From Sulfuricella sp. (GTDB taxonomy: Bacteria; Pseudomonadota; Gammaproteobacteria; Burkholderiales; Sulfuricellaceae), in contig JBAZID010000006.1 of assembly GCA_041651995.1 (NCBI GenBank), forward strand, positions 93,628-157,627: a stretch of 64,000 nt of DNA, given 5' to 3'. The translations under genes were made by a program, and so were the position numbers. Shown one piece after another: positions 19,900-28,491 of the stretch; the first letter of the stretch is position 1, and the number at the start of each line of letters is the position of its first letter. The notes beneath the pieces are model-generated. The model did not search any database, was not told the origin of the DNA, and was given only the letters and a program-made list of their open reading frames with translations.

Positions 19900-20838
19900 A
19901 TGCCTCAAACGCTGCTAATTTCAATTGTCATGCCATGCCACAATGGTGCCGCTCATGTTGCAGGAAGTGTATTAAGTGTTTTAGATCAGACATATAAGAA
20001 TTTTGAGCTGATTGTGGTAGACGATGGGTCTGTGGATGAGAGTCTCAAGATCCTGGACACGTTTGACGATCAGCGAATAAAGGTGTTTTCTCAGCCGCAC
20101 TCGGGCGTTAGCCGAGCCAGGAATTATGGAATCAGCAAAGCCAAGGGAGAATATATGGCTTTTCTTGATAGCGATGATACATGGGAAGCATCGTTTCTTG
20201 AGCGAATGGCAGCTTCTCTTGAGCAGAATCCAGATGCGGCTCTGGTCTATTGCGGCTGGCAGAACCTTGGGGTAGAGGGGGGGCGCGGTAAGCCTTTTAT
20301 TCCACCAGCCTATGAGGCTCCGGAAAAGCACTTGCTTCTATTGGTGGAAAATCGTTGGCCCATCCACGCTGCGCTAACCCGGAGCGAGGCTATTCGCAAA
20401 GCGGGCGGTTTTGATGAGCGTTTTGTGATTGGGGAAGATTACCTGCTTTGGCTGCGGATCGCTTGTTTCAATATCATTACAAGAGTCCCTGAGGTTTTGG
20501 CTTACTATCATCATCATGGCGGTGTGCAAGCCACGAAAAGCAAACTACGTCGGGCGCGGGAGGTCTGGCTGGTGAAACGCGCCTTTCTCAAGGAGCATCC
20601 TGAATTGGCGAAAAAGCTTGGGCGTAAGAAAGTAAGAGAAATTACTCACGGGAGCCTTCTGGAGTGGGGGTATGTGCATTACTGGAAGAGGGATCTGCCT
20701 GTGGCCAGAAGCATTTTCAGAATTGTAATGCGGTACGGTTACGGATCACTTAAGGATTGGATGTATATGTTGCCAGCCTTGCTTCCGCAACGGTTGCATC
20801 AACTGTTTATTGCCATGCTGTCATCAAAGGCACGGTAA
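19900..20838 (+). CDS. Glycosyltransferase family 2
   Basis: A 312-residue GT-A fold glycosyltransferase that would add a sugar to a lipid-linked glycan on the cytoplasmic side. The N-terminal ISIVMPCHNGAAHVAGSVLSVL segment, the nucleotide-binding VVDDGS near residue 47 and the metal-binding LDSDD near residue 90 are all present. The C-terminal 80 residues are basic and helical. It follows the flippase after 243 bp containing dispersed repeats, so it may have its own promoter. The sugar specificity cannot be predicted. Confidence 0.88.
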   Translation: MPQTLLISIVMPCHNGAAHVAGSVLSVLDQTYKNFELIVVDDGSVDESLKILDTFDDQRIKVFSQPHSGVSRARNYGISKAKGEYMAFLDSDDTWEASFLERMAASLEQNPDAALVYCGWQNLGVEGGRGKPFIPPAYEAPEKHLLLLVENRWPIHAALTRSEAIRKAGGFDERFVIGEDYLLWLRIACFNIITRVPEVLAYYHHHGGVQATKSKLRRAREVWLVKRAFLKEHPELAKKLGRKKVREITHGSLLEWGYVHYWKRDLPVARSIFRIVMRYGYGSLKDWMYMLPALLPQRLHQLFIAMLSSKAR

Positions 20839-20897
20839 CTTTAAGTGATAACTTTTTTTATTTTAAATTCCAAAGTAATTACCCTGGGGATGTAATC

Positions 20898-22184
20898 GTG
20901 GGAATCTATCAAGCGATTCTAGAAACCCCCTTTATACCCTGGCGATTGCGGCACGCGCTGGAGGTCTGGTCGGAAACACGGGGGTGGCGTGAGTACCCGG
21001 CGCTGTACCGTTGGCTTCGCTTTGGCCAAATTTCAGACCCAATCAGCCAAGTGACATGCGGGCCCAAGCATCATTTCTTCGGCTACTATGACAAGCCGCC
21101 GTGGAATGCTTCGGGCAGTTTGATGCTGGCACACGAGGCCGAATTTAACGATAGGCCGCCAGGTGACGAGGATAGTGTCGCTATTGGTATTGTTCGTTTG
21201 GATCAGGGTAATCGCTTTGAACCTCTCGGGCAGAGCAGCGCCTGGAACTGGCAACAGGGTGCGATGCTGCAATGGCACCCCGCCGATCCGGAGAATCTCT
21301 TGTTACACAATGATCGCCGTGATGGGCAGTTCGTGTGCGTGGTACGCGACAAGACAGGGAGGGAACTTGCTGAACTCAACCGGCCAATTTACGCTGTCTC
21401 TCCCGATGGCCGCACCGGATATAGCCTTAACTTCGCGCGTTTGCATACCCACCGCCCTGGTTATGGCTATGCGGGATGCTCAGACCCTTGGGCTAATGAT
21501 CCCCACCCGGACGGGGATGGGCTTTATCGGGTTGACCTTGCGAATGGTCAATCGGAATTGATCATCTCGCTACATCAGCTTGCTCATACGAACCCTTCAC
21601 CCGAAATGGCGGGCGTGTTTCACTGGATTAATCATATCCAGATCGCCCCTGATGGGAAGCACTTTGCCTTTTTTCATATCTGGCGGGTGGGTGAAAGCGG
21701 CTGGCACGTTCGCCTCTACACTGCCGACGCGAACGGAAAAAATTTGAATTGCCTGCTCTCAACCGAATTTGTCTCGCATTATGATTGGCTGGACAACGAG
21801 CAAATCCTTATCTGGGCGAAGGATTCCGATAGCCGGGGGCACTTCTGGTTGTTGCGAAATGGCAGCGATGAACGCAAGGTTATCGGGGGTGGCGAACTCA
21901 CCGAAGATGGGCATTGCAATTTTTCTCCAGATCGCCGCTGGGTGCTAAACGACACCTATCCCGATGGCTACGGACTGCGAACCCTGATGCTTTACGCTTG
22001 GCCGGATGGCCCCAGAGTGGATATTGCCCGGCTTTATTCCCCGAAGGAGCGCTGGTGGGGCGAGATTCGTTGTGACCTGCATCCCCGCTGGAATCGCGAC
22101 GGTAGGCAAGTTTGCATAGACTCGGTGCATAATGGCGAACGCCAAATGTACCTTGTCGATGTCGGCCGGATTGTTCAAAAGTAG
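20898..22184 (+). CDS. TolB-like beta-propeller protein of unknown role
   Basis: A protein of about 428 residues with repeated propeller-blade motifs of the TolB/WD40-like type: SPDGRTGYSLNF, IAPDGKHFAFFHIW, FSPDRRWVLND and HPRWNRDGRQVCIDS. Each is followed by a strand that ends the blade. No signal peptide or membrane helix is evident with the chosen start, so it would be cytoplasmic. The GTG at 20898 has GGGGA 7 nt upstream; the frame is open back into the preceding gene. Such proteins are occasional in polysaccharide clusters, but I know no established function. It lies tightly before the deacetylase gene. Confidence 0.72.
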   Translation: MGIYQAILETPFIPWRLRHALEVWSETRGWREYPALYRWLRFGQISDPISQVTCGPKHHFFGYYDKPPWNASGSLMLAHEAEFNDRPPGDEDSVAIGIVRLDQGNRFEPLGQSSAWNWQQGAMLQWHPADPENLLLHNDRRDGQFVCVVRDKTGRELAELNRPIYAVSPDGRTGYSLNFARLHTHRPGYGYAGCSDPWANDPHPDGDGLYRVDLANGQSELIISLHQLAHTNPSPEMAGVFHWINHIQIAPDGKHFAFFHIWRVGESGWHVRLYTADANGKNLNCLLSTEFVSHYDWLDNEQILIWAKDSDSRGHFWLLRNGSDERKVIGGGELTEDGHCNFSPDRRWVLNDTYPDGYGLRTLMLYAWPDGPRVDIARLYSPKERWWGEIRCDLHPRWNRDGRQVCIDSVHNGERQMYLVDVGRIVQK

Positions 22185-22186
22185 CC

Positions 22187-22960
22187 ATGAACCGTGCACT
22201 GATTCTGATGTATCACGCCATCGACGAACCACGCAGCGCGGCTGAAGCACGCTTCTGTGTGACGCCGGCAGCCTTTCACGCGCAGATGGCGCATCTCGCT
22301 GGTTCGGGATATACGCTAATTTCCCTTGCCGTATTGGTCAATGCAATCAAGTCAGGAAACGCCATTCCGGTCAACAGCGTCGTTGTCACTTTTGATGACG
22401 GCTTCGAGTGCTTCCGGCGTAACGCACTACCAGTGCTCACAGAATTCCGTATTCCGGCCACGCTGTTTGCGGTGGCGGGGCTTCTGGGCGAAAAGAATTT
22501 CTGGATGCAGGCCAAGGATTGGCCAGAGCGCCGACTGATGAGTACAGAAGATATTCGCTCCATACACGGCGCTGGCGTAACAATTGGTTGCCACGCTCTG
22601 ACCCATATGCCGATGACGACAATGTCTAACGCCCAATTGGTGGAGGAAACCGCTGGCGCCCGTCGCATCCTGAGCGATGCGCTCAATACTGATGTATGCC
22701 TTTTTGCTTACCCACATGGCGCACAAGGTGAACGTGAGCGGCGTGCCGTCGCAGATGCGGGGTTCATTGCCGCTTGCTCAACCGATCCGGGATTCAACCG
22801 CAGTCAGGCCGATCTTTTTGCCCTGCGCCGCATAGACGTATATGGTGACGACTCTCTTTCTGGCTTCCGCCGCAAGTTGCAGTTTGGCGCTAACCGTGTC
22901 AGTCTCAGTGATATCGCCCGCTATTACCTCAATCGGATTGTGAGTCCTTTCCATGTCTGA
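22187..22960 (+). CDS. Polysaccharide deacetylase (NodB domain)
   Basis: A 257-residue NodB-homology deacetylase (carbohydrate esterase family 4). The motif-1 sequence TFDDGF is at residues 68-73 and the metal-binding HALTH is near residues 130-135. It has no signal peptide, so it might act on cytoplasmic lipid-linked GlcNAc or be poorly predicted. The N-terminal MYHAID segment is typical of CE4 proteins in glycan clusters. It touches the propeller gene and overlaps the next glycosyltransferase by 8 bp, so the three are probably one transcript. It differs from the XrtA-associated deacetylase at 47879-48748. Confidence 0.87.
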   Translation: MNRALILMYHAIDEPRSAAEARFCVTPAAFHAQMAHLAGSGYTLISLAVLVNAIKSGNAIPVNSVVVTFDDGFECFRRNALPVLTEFRIPATLFAVAGLLGEKNFWMQAKDWPERRLMSTEDIRSIHGAGVTIGCHALTHMPMTTMSNAQLVEETAGARRILSDALNTDVCLFAYPHGAQGERERRAVADAGFIAACSTDPGFNRSQADLFALRRIDVYGDDSLSGFRRKLQFGANRVSLSDIARYYLNRIVSPFHV

Positions 22961-24008
22961 AACGGTGTCTCAATCGCCACTACCCTTCGTAAGCGTCGTT
23001 GTGCCTGCCATGAATTGTGCCGAAGACGTGCAAGGCTTTGCTGATGCCATGCTGCGCCAGGATTACCCAACTGATCGTTTTGAAGTCATCGTGGTGGACA
23101 ATGGATCTTCCGATGACACATTTGAGCGTGTTCGCGCTGCTGGGTTGATCGCGCTGCAGCGCAAGGAAAAAGGCCGTGCGCGGGCACTAAATACCGGGGT
23201 CGAAGCCGCCCAGGGCGAAATCATCCTCACCACGGACCTATCTTGCCGTGCAGAACCGGACTGGATTCGTGCGGTTGTTGAGACTTTTTCCGCCTACCCA
23301 ACAGCAGGCTGCGTGGCGGGCGAGATCAAACTACTGAAAACACATGAAAACGCGGTGATCCGTTTCCAGGAAAGGAACAGCTACATGTCCCCCTTGCTCG
23401 CTTTGAATCGAATCCACTTTCCGTATATGCCCTTTGCCGATGGCGCCAACGCCTCATTCCGTAAGCGCGTGTTCGAGGAGATCGGCGGTTTCGAGGAGAG
23501 CTTCGTGAAGGCCGCTGACGTGGAAATCTGCTATCGCATGTTGGTGCTAACCGATTACTTATTGGTCTTCAACCGCGCGGCGCTGATGTGGGAGCCGGGC
23601 GAACCATCGCTTCGAGCCCTCTTGCATCAGCGTTTCCGCATTGGATTGGGTTCTAACCTGTTACGCATGAAGTATCCTGCGTTGCACGCTGTTCTAGGAT
23701 CAGGCTTTAGCTTACGTAGGTCATACTGGCAATTGCGGCATAATTTCATCACCTCACTGCATTTGCACCGCCTTAATTTTGGCGCGCTCTTTGGATATAA
23801 GCGAGACGCAGCCATTGACGCAAATATCCGCCAACTCATGAACTGGTTCGATTGGTATGGCAGCCATTACGGTCGCTGGTGGTTGGATCGGCAAGGCATT
23901 CGTCCCACGCCAGTGGATGAAGCGTGTTTGCGCCGCTTCATGGAGCAACCGGAGCAGGTGCGGGAACGCGTGCTTCTAGTGGATATTCCTATTGGAAAAG
24001 GAACATGA
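22953..24008 (+). CDS. Glycosyltransferase family 2
   Basis: A 351-residue GT2 enzyme. It opens with VSVVVPAMNCAEDV, has the nucleotide-binding VVDNGSSDDT near residues 48-57, and the DLSCRAEPDW region at about residue 93 in place of a plain DXD. A FADGANASFRK segment around residue 166 matches the acceptor-loop region of GT2 enzymes. The C-terminal 100 residues include a hydrophobic-basic stretch without a clear membrane helix. The gene overlaps the deacetylase by 8 bp. A terminator-like hairpin lies about 190 bp downstream. Confidence 0.86.
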   Translation: MSETVSQSPLPFVSVVVPAMNCAEDVQGFADAMLRQDYPTDRFEVIVVDNGSSDDTFERVRAAGLIALQRKEKGRARALNTGVEAAQGEIILTTDLSCRAEPDWIRAVVETFSAYPTAGCVAGEIKLLKTHENAVIRFQERNSYMSPLLALNRIHFPYMPFADGANASFRKRVFEEIGGFEESFVKAADVEICYRMLVLTDYLLVFNRAALMWEPGEPSLRALLHQRFRIGLGSNLLRMKYPALHAVLGSGFSLRRSYWQLRHNFITSLHLHRLNFGALFGYKRDAAIDANIRQLMNWFDWYGSHYGRWWLDRQGIRPTPVDEACLRRFMEQPEQVRERVLLVDIPIGKGT

Positions 24009-24199
24009 TTCGGTTGGCACTGCGGTTGAGCGATCTCCTCCTAGACTAGGTAATCTAGGAATTGAGAACAGTGATTGTCTCCATTTTTGGTATGATGATG
24101 GGCTATCGTAAGCGCCAGCGAGAAGTATCTGCATGATACGTTTGCTTTGTGACTCCAGTCATTATTACTATTTACTATCTAAATGATTTCATGGGACCT

Positions 24200-24222
24200 G
24201 GGGGTGCAAGCCCCCGTTTTTA
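24200..24222 (+). terminator. Terminator-like hairpin
   Basis: GGGGG (24200-24204) and CCCCC (24211-24215) enclose a 6-nt loop and are followed by GTTTTTAT. The stem is short but GC-only. It would end transcription of the operon that stops at 24008. Confidence 0.55.
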
Positions 24223-24302
24223 TATGGCATATTTACAGGAATTGTCCGCTTGGGTGAGTCATCAGCCCCTCTCTATTGACCGGGCCAGAATTTATTTCAA
24301 TT

Positions 24303-24348
24303 GTAGGTTGGGCTTTAGCCCGACAATTCGGACTGAAGTCCGACCCAC
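24303..24348. repeat. 46-bp dispersed palindromic repeat, copy 1
   Basis: The arms GTAGGTTGGGCTTTAGCC and GGACTGAAGTCCGACCCAC pair imperfectly around a short loop. A related copy of the same 46-bp length lies at 38217-38262 inside a glycosyltransferase gene. The pattern (a thymine-rich GTAGGT...ACCTAC palindrome built on CGGGCTGAAGCCCG) fits REP-type elements. Confidence 0.65.
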
Positions 24349-24499
24349 AGCTCAAGCATTAAATGGCCGCATCAATAGTGTACGGTTGATATATGTAGCA
24401 AAAAACATAAATGGATCGGTTATGTGGAAACTGGTTCCCTCGAGATTCAATCAGTTGAGCCAGTTGAGCAGCCTCAAGAAATTAGCCCCGTGCCATCCC

Positions 24500-25333
24500 A
24501 TGAAATTGATATTTGGCCTCTTTTTCTCGTTTTTTCTTGTGTTCCTGAATGAGGATGCATTGGCGGAATACTCATTTTCACGCCATCCCACAACGGAGCA
24601 GGGCTGGAAAAGCCTCCCGCCCTATTGCAAAGTAAAAGTTCTTAATATCCAAGCAGAAGTACCTACATGGCATAGCGCACTAGGACCTGTATTTATACAT
24701 ATCCATCACTATTGCGCTGGTCTGAATTTCATGAACAACTACTATAAGAGCCGAACCAAAGAGGACAAAAAATTTAGTTTGGAAAGTGTTGTTGGCGAGG
24801 TCAGTTATATGATCGATAAGACCGACGATGATGAAAAAATGCGCCCGACATTCTATGTGGCCAGAGGAAAGGCATTGCTATTATTAGGCCGGACCCCTGA
24901 AGGCATTAACGACATGATGAAGGCAATACGGCTAAATCCTCAAACCACTGAAGCCTATATTGCGCTAGTCAGGCACTTTAATGATGTGCATCTGAAAGAA
25001 GATGCGCTACGATTTGCCACCGATGGCTTGCGCTATTTGCCCAATTCCAAAGCTCTGCAGCGGATTTATGATGAAATTGGCGGAAAGCGCCCCTACCCCG
25101 AGCCTCACGAGAAAAAAGAAGAGACCAGCCCGCAAGCAAGCGAGAATTCCGCACAGGTGGAGGCAGATTTGTCGGCCATATCCAATGCGCCCACTGGCGC
25201 CCCCAATGATCCTGAAGACAGCCAGGCTGCAAAAGAGCCATTGCCAGACAATTCATCTGGCAGCACCGCAATAGGCACCCCAAGCAATCCATGGTGCCGG
25301 TTTTGCACGGATTCCGATATCAAGCCGAAGTAA
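24500..25333 (+). CDS. TPR-repeat protein, probably exported
   Basis: About 277 residues. The chosen ATG at 24500 gives a good signal peptide (LIFGLFFSFFLVFLNEDALAEY). Two to three TPR-like helical pairs follow (ARGKALLLLGRTPEGINDMMKAIRLNP and AYIALVRHFNDVHLKEDALRFATDGLRYLPN). The last 75 residues are Pro/Ser/Ala-rich and probably disordered, ending near a CRFC motif. An alternative ATG at 24422 has a better ribosome binding site but adds 26 polar residues before the signal. TPR proteins in glycan clusters often help assemble export or synthase complexes; the role here is inference. It is followed within 3 bp by the fusion glycosyltransferase gene. Confidence 0.66.
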   Translation: MKLIFGLFFSFFLVFLNEDALAEYSFSRHPTTEQGWKSLPPYCKVKVLNIQAEVPTWHSALGPVFIHIHHYCAGLNFMNNYYKSRTKEDKKFSLESVVGEVSYMIDKTDDDEKMRPTFYVARGKALLLLGRTPEGINDMMKAIRLNPQTTEAYIALVRHFNDVHLKEDALRFATDGLRYLPNSKALQRIYDEIGGKRPYPEPHEKKEETSPQASENSAQVEADLSAISNAPTGAPNDPEDSQAAKEPLPDNSSGSTAIGTPSNPWCRFCTDSDIKPK

Positions 25334-25335
25334 GG

Positions 25336-28300
25336 ATGGCTGGAAGCGATGGTTCTACGAATATGAAGCGCCTAGCCATTCTGGTATGCACACACAATCG
25401 CTGGCATCTGCTGGAAAAACTGCTGCAATCCCTTAATTCGGCCAACCGGCCAGCGGGTTGGGATGTCAGTGTCCTGGTTGCCGCAAATGCCTGCACTGAT
25501 GAAACGCATCGGTTGCTTGGTTCCTATCTCGAAGATAAAGCTGAAAATAATTGGCTGCCCCTTGAGTGGTTTGCTGAGCCGGTGGCGGGTAAATCCTTTG
25601 CTTTAAATAGCGCCATACCCCGCATTACTTCTGACCTGATTGCATTGGTAGATGATGACCATAGGATTCCAGCGGATTTTTTGGTCAAAATTTGCCGTGT
25701 GGCAGATGCCCAGCCCGATACGGCCCTGTTTTGCGGGAGGATTTTGCCTGATTGGGTCGGGACTGAGCCTGGCTGGGTGCGTGACGATGGGGACTACAAA
25801 ATCTATCCGCCTCCGATCCCTTGTTTTGAATTGGGGGATACGGCCCATTTCGTGACTGGAGAAGAAATCACCCCCGGCGGCGGCAATTTGTTCATAAGGC
25901 GCGAGGTGTTTGGGCGGGTGGGTGAATTTTCTACCGAACTTGGGCCCCGTGGCCACGACTTGGGTGGCGGGGAAGATACGGCTTTTGTGCTCAAGGCTCT
26001 TGCTCAGGGGGTGCGGCTGTATTACTCCCCGGATATTGTTCAATACCATTATGTCGACCCGGAAAGGCTGAAGCCGGGTTTTCTCATGCGCTTTGCGTAT
26101 CAGCGCACCTTTGCTTCCGCTCGCCTTGGGCCGGGCACCGGCAAGATGCCCGCCTATGTGTGGCGGAAGCTCACAACCTATGGCATCAAAGCGCTATTGT
26201 CATTGGGGGCGGACCGGCGACGGTTCTACATGATCCGAACGGCTGCGGCTCTTGGGGAAATAAAAGGGCTGTTTGAGGCCAATGCTGCTGCACGGCTGTC
26301 TCGGTCAGATGCGGGGAGGGGGGAAAGCCTTTCTGTAAGCGTGGGCGTCGCTGTGCCTGCCGTCCTTGGCGGCTTGGCGGCTTGGTGGGCGAGGCCGCTG
26401 GTGATGGAGGGGCTGCCAGTTGCCGCCAGTGTCGCTGCTCTGTGCGTGGCTGCTTTGCTGCTCAAATCGGTGCTGAATTTTTCGCGAACCGGGCCACAGC
26501 TCAAGTCGGAGATATTGCGCTACTACCTGCCTTATTCCTTGTATGCCTTGTCTCGCCTTGGTTTTTGGACTTTTGTGCTGTGCTTGTTGATGGCGCTAGC
26601 CGGAGTTACCTTTTATTCTTTCCTGGCTGCGGCCCTGGATTTTTCCTTCCATCGCGGGGTTGCGGCAGCCTTTGGTCTGTTGGGCGTTGCGATCGTGACG
26701 GGCTTGCAGTTTTGCCGTCATCTCCTGTACATCCCGGGCAGTATAGAGGCTTCTTCAAACTATCGGACGAGCCGTTTTTACCCGTTATGGGCATGGCTAA
26801 CCCCCAGCCGGATCGAAGCCGCCAGGTATGCTTTGTTGCTTGCCTTTGCGGGCGCTGCGATTGCCGGTGGCGCGCGTGCCGGGCTCGAAGGCCAGATGGG
26901 ATATGGCCTGGGGCTGCTTGCGGCGGCAGCGGCTTTTTTGATACCTGTAGTTCTGTGGCATGCAGGGAAAGAGCCGCGCCCTGTTCGCGCTGGGGCCGCA
27001 GCGGAAAGGCCAAACATTTTAATGATCGGGGCCGATTCCTTGCGCGCCGATCGCCTGGGGGTGAATGGCAATCCACGCGGCTTGACCCCCACGCTCGATG
27101 CTTTGGCCAAGCGTGGCGTGTTGTTGCAGCAATGCTTCGTGCCCTGCGCGCGCACGGCGCCCAGCCTTGCTTCCATGCTGAGCGGCCGGTGGCCTCATGG
27201 CCATGGTATTCGCGATAACTTTTCCATTGTGGACGAAGCTGATCTGGGCCGCGCGCCACTTCCTCACGTCCTGAAGGCGCACGGTTATCGTACGATTGCA
27301 GTGAGCGACTGGTGCGGTTCGGATCTTGGCAAGTTTCCGTTCGGGTTTGGTGAGATTGATCTGCCGCAAGATCAGTGGAATATCCGATACCTTATCCGGC
27401 AGGGTCCGAAGGATATTCGCCTGTTTTTGTCGCTCTTTACCCACAACGATTTCGGCCACCGCTTTTTGCCCGAGCTTTATTATCTGGCGGGTGTTCCGAT
27501 GACTTCGGAGCTGGGCAGGCGAACTCGCGGTGCCATCAGCAGATGTGCGCGGGAAGGGAACCCGTTTTTTCTGAATGTATTCATGTCTGCCACGCATGCG
27601 CCTTTCGGTTCTGAATACCCTTATTACACTCAATATGCGTCCAAGGCGTATTCCGGATGTTCCAAATTTGTCATGAGCGGCCTCAATGAACCTTTCGAAG
27701 TGATTCAGCGCCAGAAACAGGGCAAGGAATTCTTTGATCTTGAACAAGTGCTGAATTTGTATGATGGCTGCGTGAGCAACTTTGACAACGAGGTTGCACG
27801 CACCCTTGATCATCTTGACCAGTGCGGCCTGACAGACAACACCATTGTGGTGATCTATAGCGATCATGGCATGGAATTTTTCGAACGGAAAACCTGGGGT
27901 CAGGGCAATAGCGTGATTGTCGACGATAGCTCCCGTATTCCCTTGATCATTGCCGATCCGCGTCGACCGAATGGCCAGGCCATCAACCATACCGTGCGCA
28001 GCATCGATCTTGCCCCCACGCTTCTGGATCTGGTTGGGCTGCCCATCCCCAATGAGATGCAGGGGGTTTCCCTGAAACGCTGCATCGACGGCGAGATTGA
28101 TGATCCGGGCCTTCCCGCTTTTGCCGAAACCGGGATATGGGTGACCCGTGTCCCGAGTATGGAAGAAGATCACATCACTTATCCGGATCTGCCGGATCTG
28201 CTTGAGATTCCGGACAAGCGGGACGGAACAATGGCAATTAAAGCCGATTATCGTGATTTGATTGTTATGGCCAAGGATCGCATGGTGCGTACTGACCGCT

Positions 28301-28491
28301 GGAAACTCGTTCATCTTCCTATGAATGAGGGAGTTTCCCGCCAGCTATTCGACCTGGATAATGACCCGACATGCCTGAATGACGTGTCAGCCATTTATCC
28401 CGAAGCGATGGCCGAGATGAGCGCCTTAATGGAAAAATGGCTGGCGGAAGACACCCGAAAGCAGCACGGGAGACCTGATGCCCCCTGTTAA
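25336..28491 (+). CDS. GT2 glycosyltransferase - membrane domain - sulfatase-like (alkaline phosphatase superfamily) fusion
   Basis: A 1051-residue protein with three parts. Residues 10-300 are a GT2 glycosyltransferase (ILVCTHNR opening, ALVDDDH metal motif near 104, ETA-type acceptor region). Residues about 335-555 hold some six hydrophobic helices. Residues 555-1040 are an alkaline-phosphatase-superfamily domain that opens with NILMIGADSLRADR and ends with the metal motif YSDHGMEFF near 838-846. The nucleophile region reads RTAPSLASMLSG, so the Cys/Ser of true sulfatases is replaced by Thr (about residue 606). Thr nucleophiles are typical of phosphoethanolamine and phosphoglycerol transferases, so transfer or hydrolysis of a phosphate-linked group is more likely than sulfate ester hydrolysis. 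The start at 25336 follows AAGG closely; ATG 25363 is the alternative. Overlaps the next gene by 14 bp. Confidence 0.82.
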   Translation: MAGSDGSTNMKRLAILVCTHNRWHLLEKLLQSLNSANRPAGWDVSVLVAANACTDETHRLLGSYLEDKAENNWLPLEWFAEPVAGKSFALNSAIPRITSDLIALVDDDHRIPADFLVKICRVADAQPDTALFCGRILPDWVGTEPGWVRDDGDYKIYPPPIPCFELGDTAHFVTGEEITPGGGNLFIRREVFGRVGEFSTELGPRGHDLGGGEDTAFVLKALAQGVRLYYSPDIVQYHYVDPERLKPGFLMRFAYQRTFASARLGPGTGKMPAYVWRKLTTYGIKALLSLGADRRRFYMIRTAAALGEIKGLFEANAAARLSRSDAGRGESLSVSVGVAVPAVLGGLAAWWARPLVMEGLPVAASVAALCVAALLLKSVLNFSRTGPQLKSEILRYYLPYSLYALSRLGFWTFVLCLLMALAGVTFYSFLAAALDFSFHRGVAAAFGLLGVAIVTGLQFCRHLLYIPGSIEASSNYRTSRFYPLWAWLTPSRIEAARYALLLAFAGAAIAGGARAGLEGQMGYGLGLLAAAAAFLIPVVLWHAGKEPRPVRAGAAAERPNILMIGADSLRADRLGVNGNPRGLTPTLDALAKRGVLLQQCFVPCARTAPSLASMLSGRWPHGHGIRDNFSIVDEADLGRAPLPHVLKAHGYRTIAVSDWCGSDLGKFPFGFGEIDLPQDQWNIRYLIRQGPKDIRLFLSLFTHNDFGHRFLPELYYLAGVPMTSELGRRTRGAISRCAREGNPFFLNVFMSATHAPFGSEYPYYTQYASKAYSGCSKFVMSGLNEPFEVIQRQKQGKEFFDLEQVLNLYDGCVSNFDNEVARTLDHLDQCGLTDNTIVVIYSDHGMEFFERKTWGQGNSVIVDDSSRIPLIIADPRRPNGQAINHTVRSIDLAPTLLDLVGLPIPNEMQGVSLKRCIDGEIDDPGLPAFAETGIWVTRVPSMEEDHITYPDLPDLLEIPDKRDGTMAIKADYRDLIVMAKDRMVRTDRWKLVHLPMNEGVSRQLFDLDNDPTCLNDVSAIYPEAMAEMSALMEKWLAEDTRKQHGRPDAPC

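Larger units (their letters stand above)
24009..24499. other. Intergenic region with hairpins and a dispersed repeat
   Basis: No convincing gene is seen here. The frame open from 24149 runs through two palindromes and is unlikely to be coding. The region holds a 7-bp inverted repeat (TCCTAGA 24039-24045 with TCTAGGA 24054-24060), a terminator-like hairpin at 24200-24222 and a 46-bp palindromic repeat at 24303-24348. It probably ends the upstream operon and contains the promoter of the TPR gene. Confidence 0.6.

Noticed and set aside
24149..24499. Upstream extension of the TPR gene
   Set aside because: The frame runs through a terminator-like hairpin and a dispersed repeat; the signal peptide begins at 24500.
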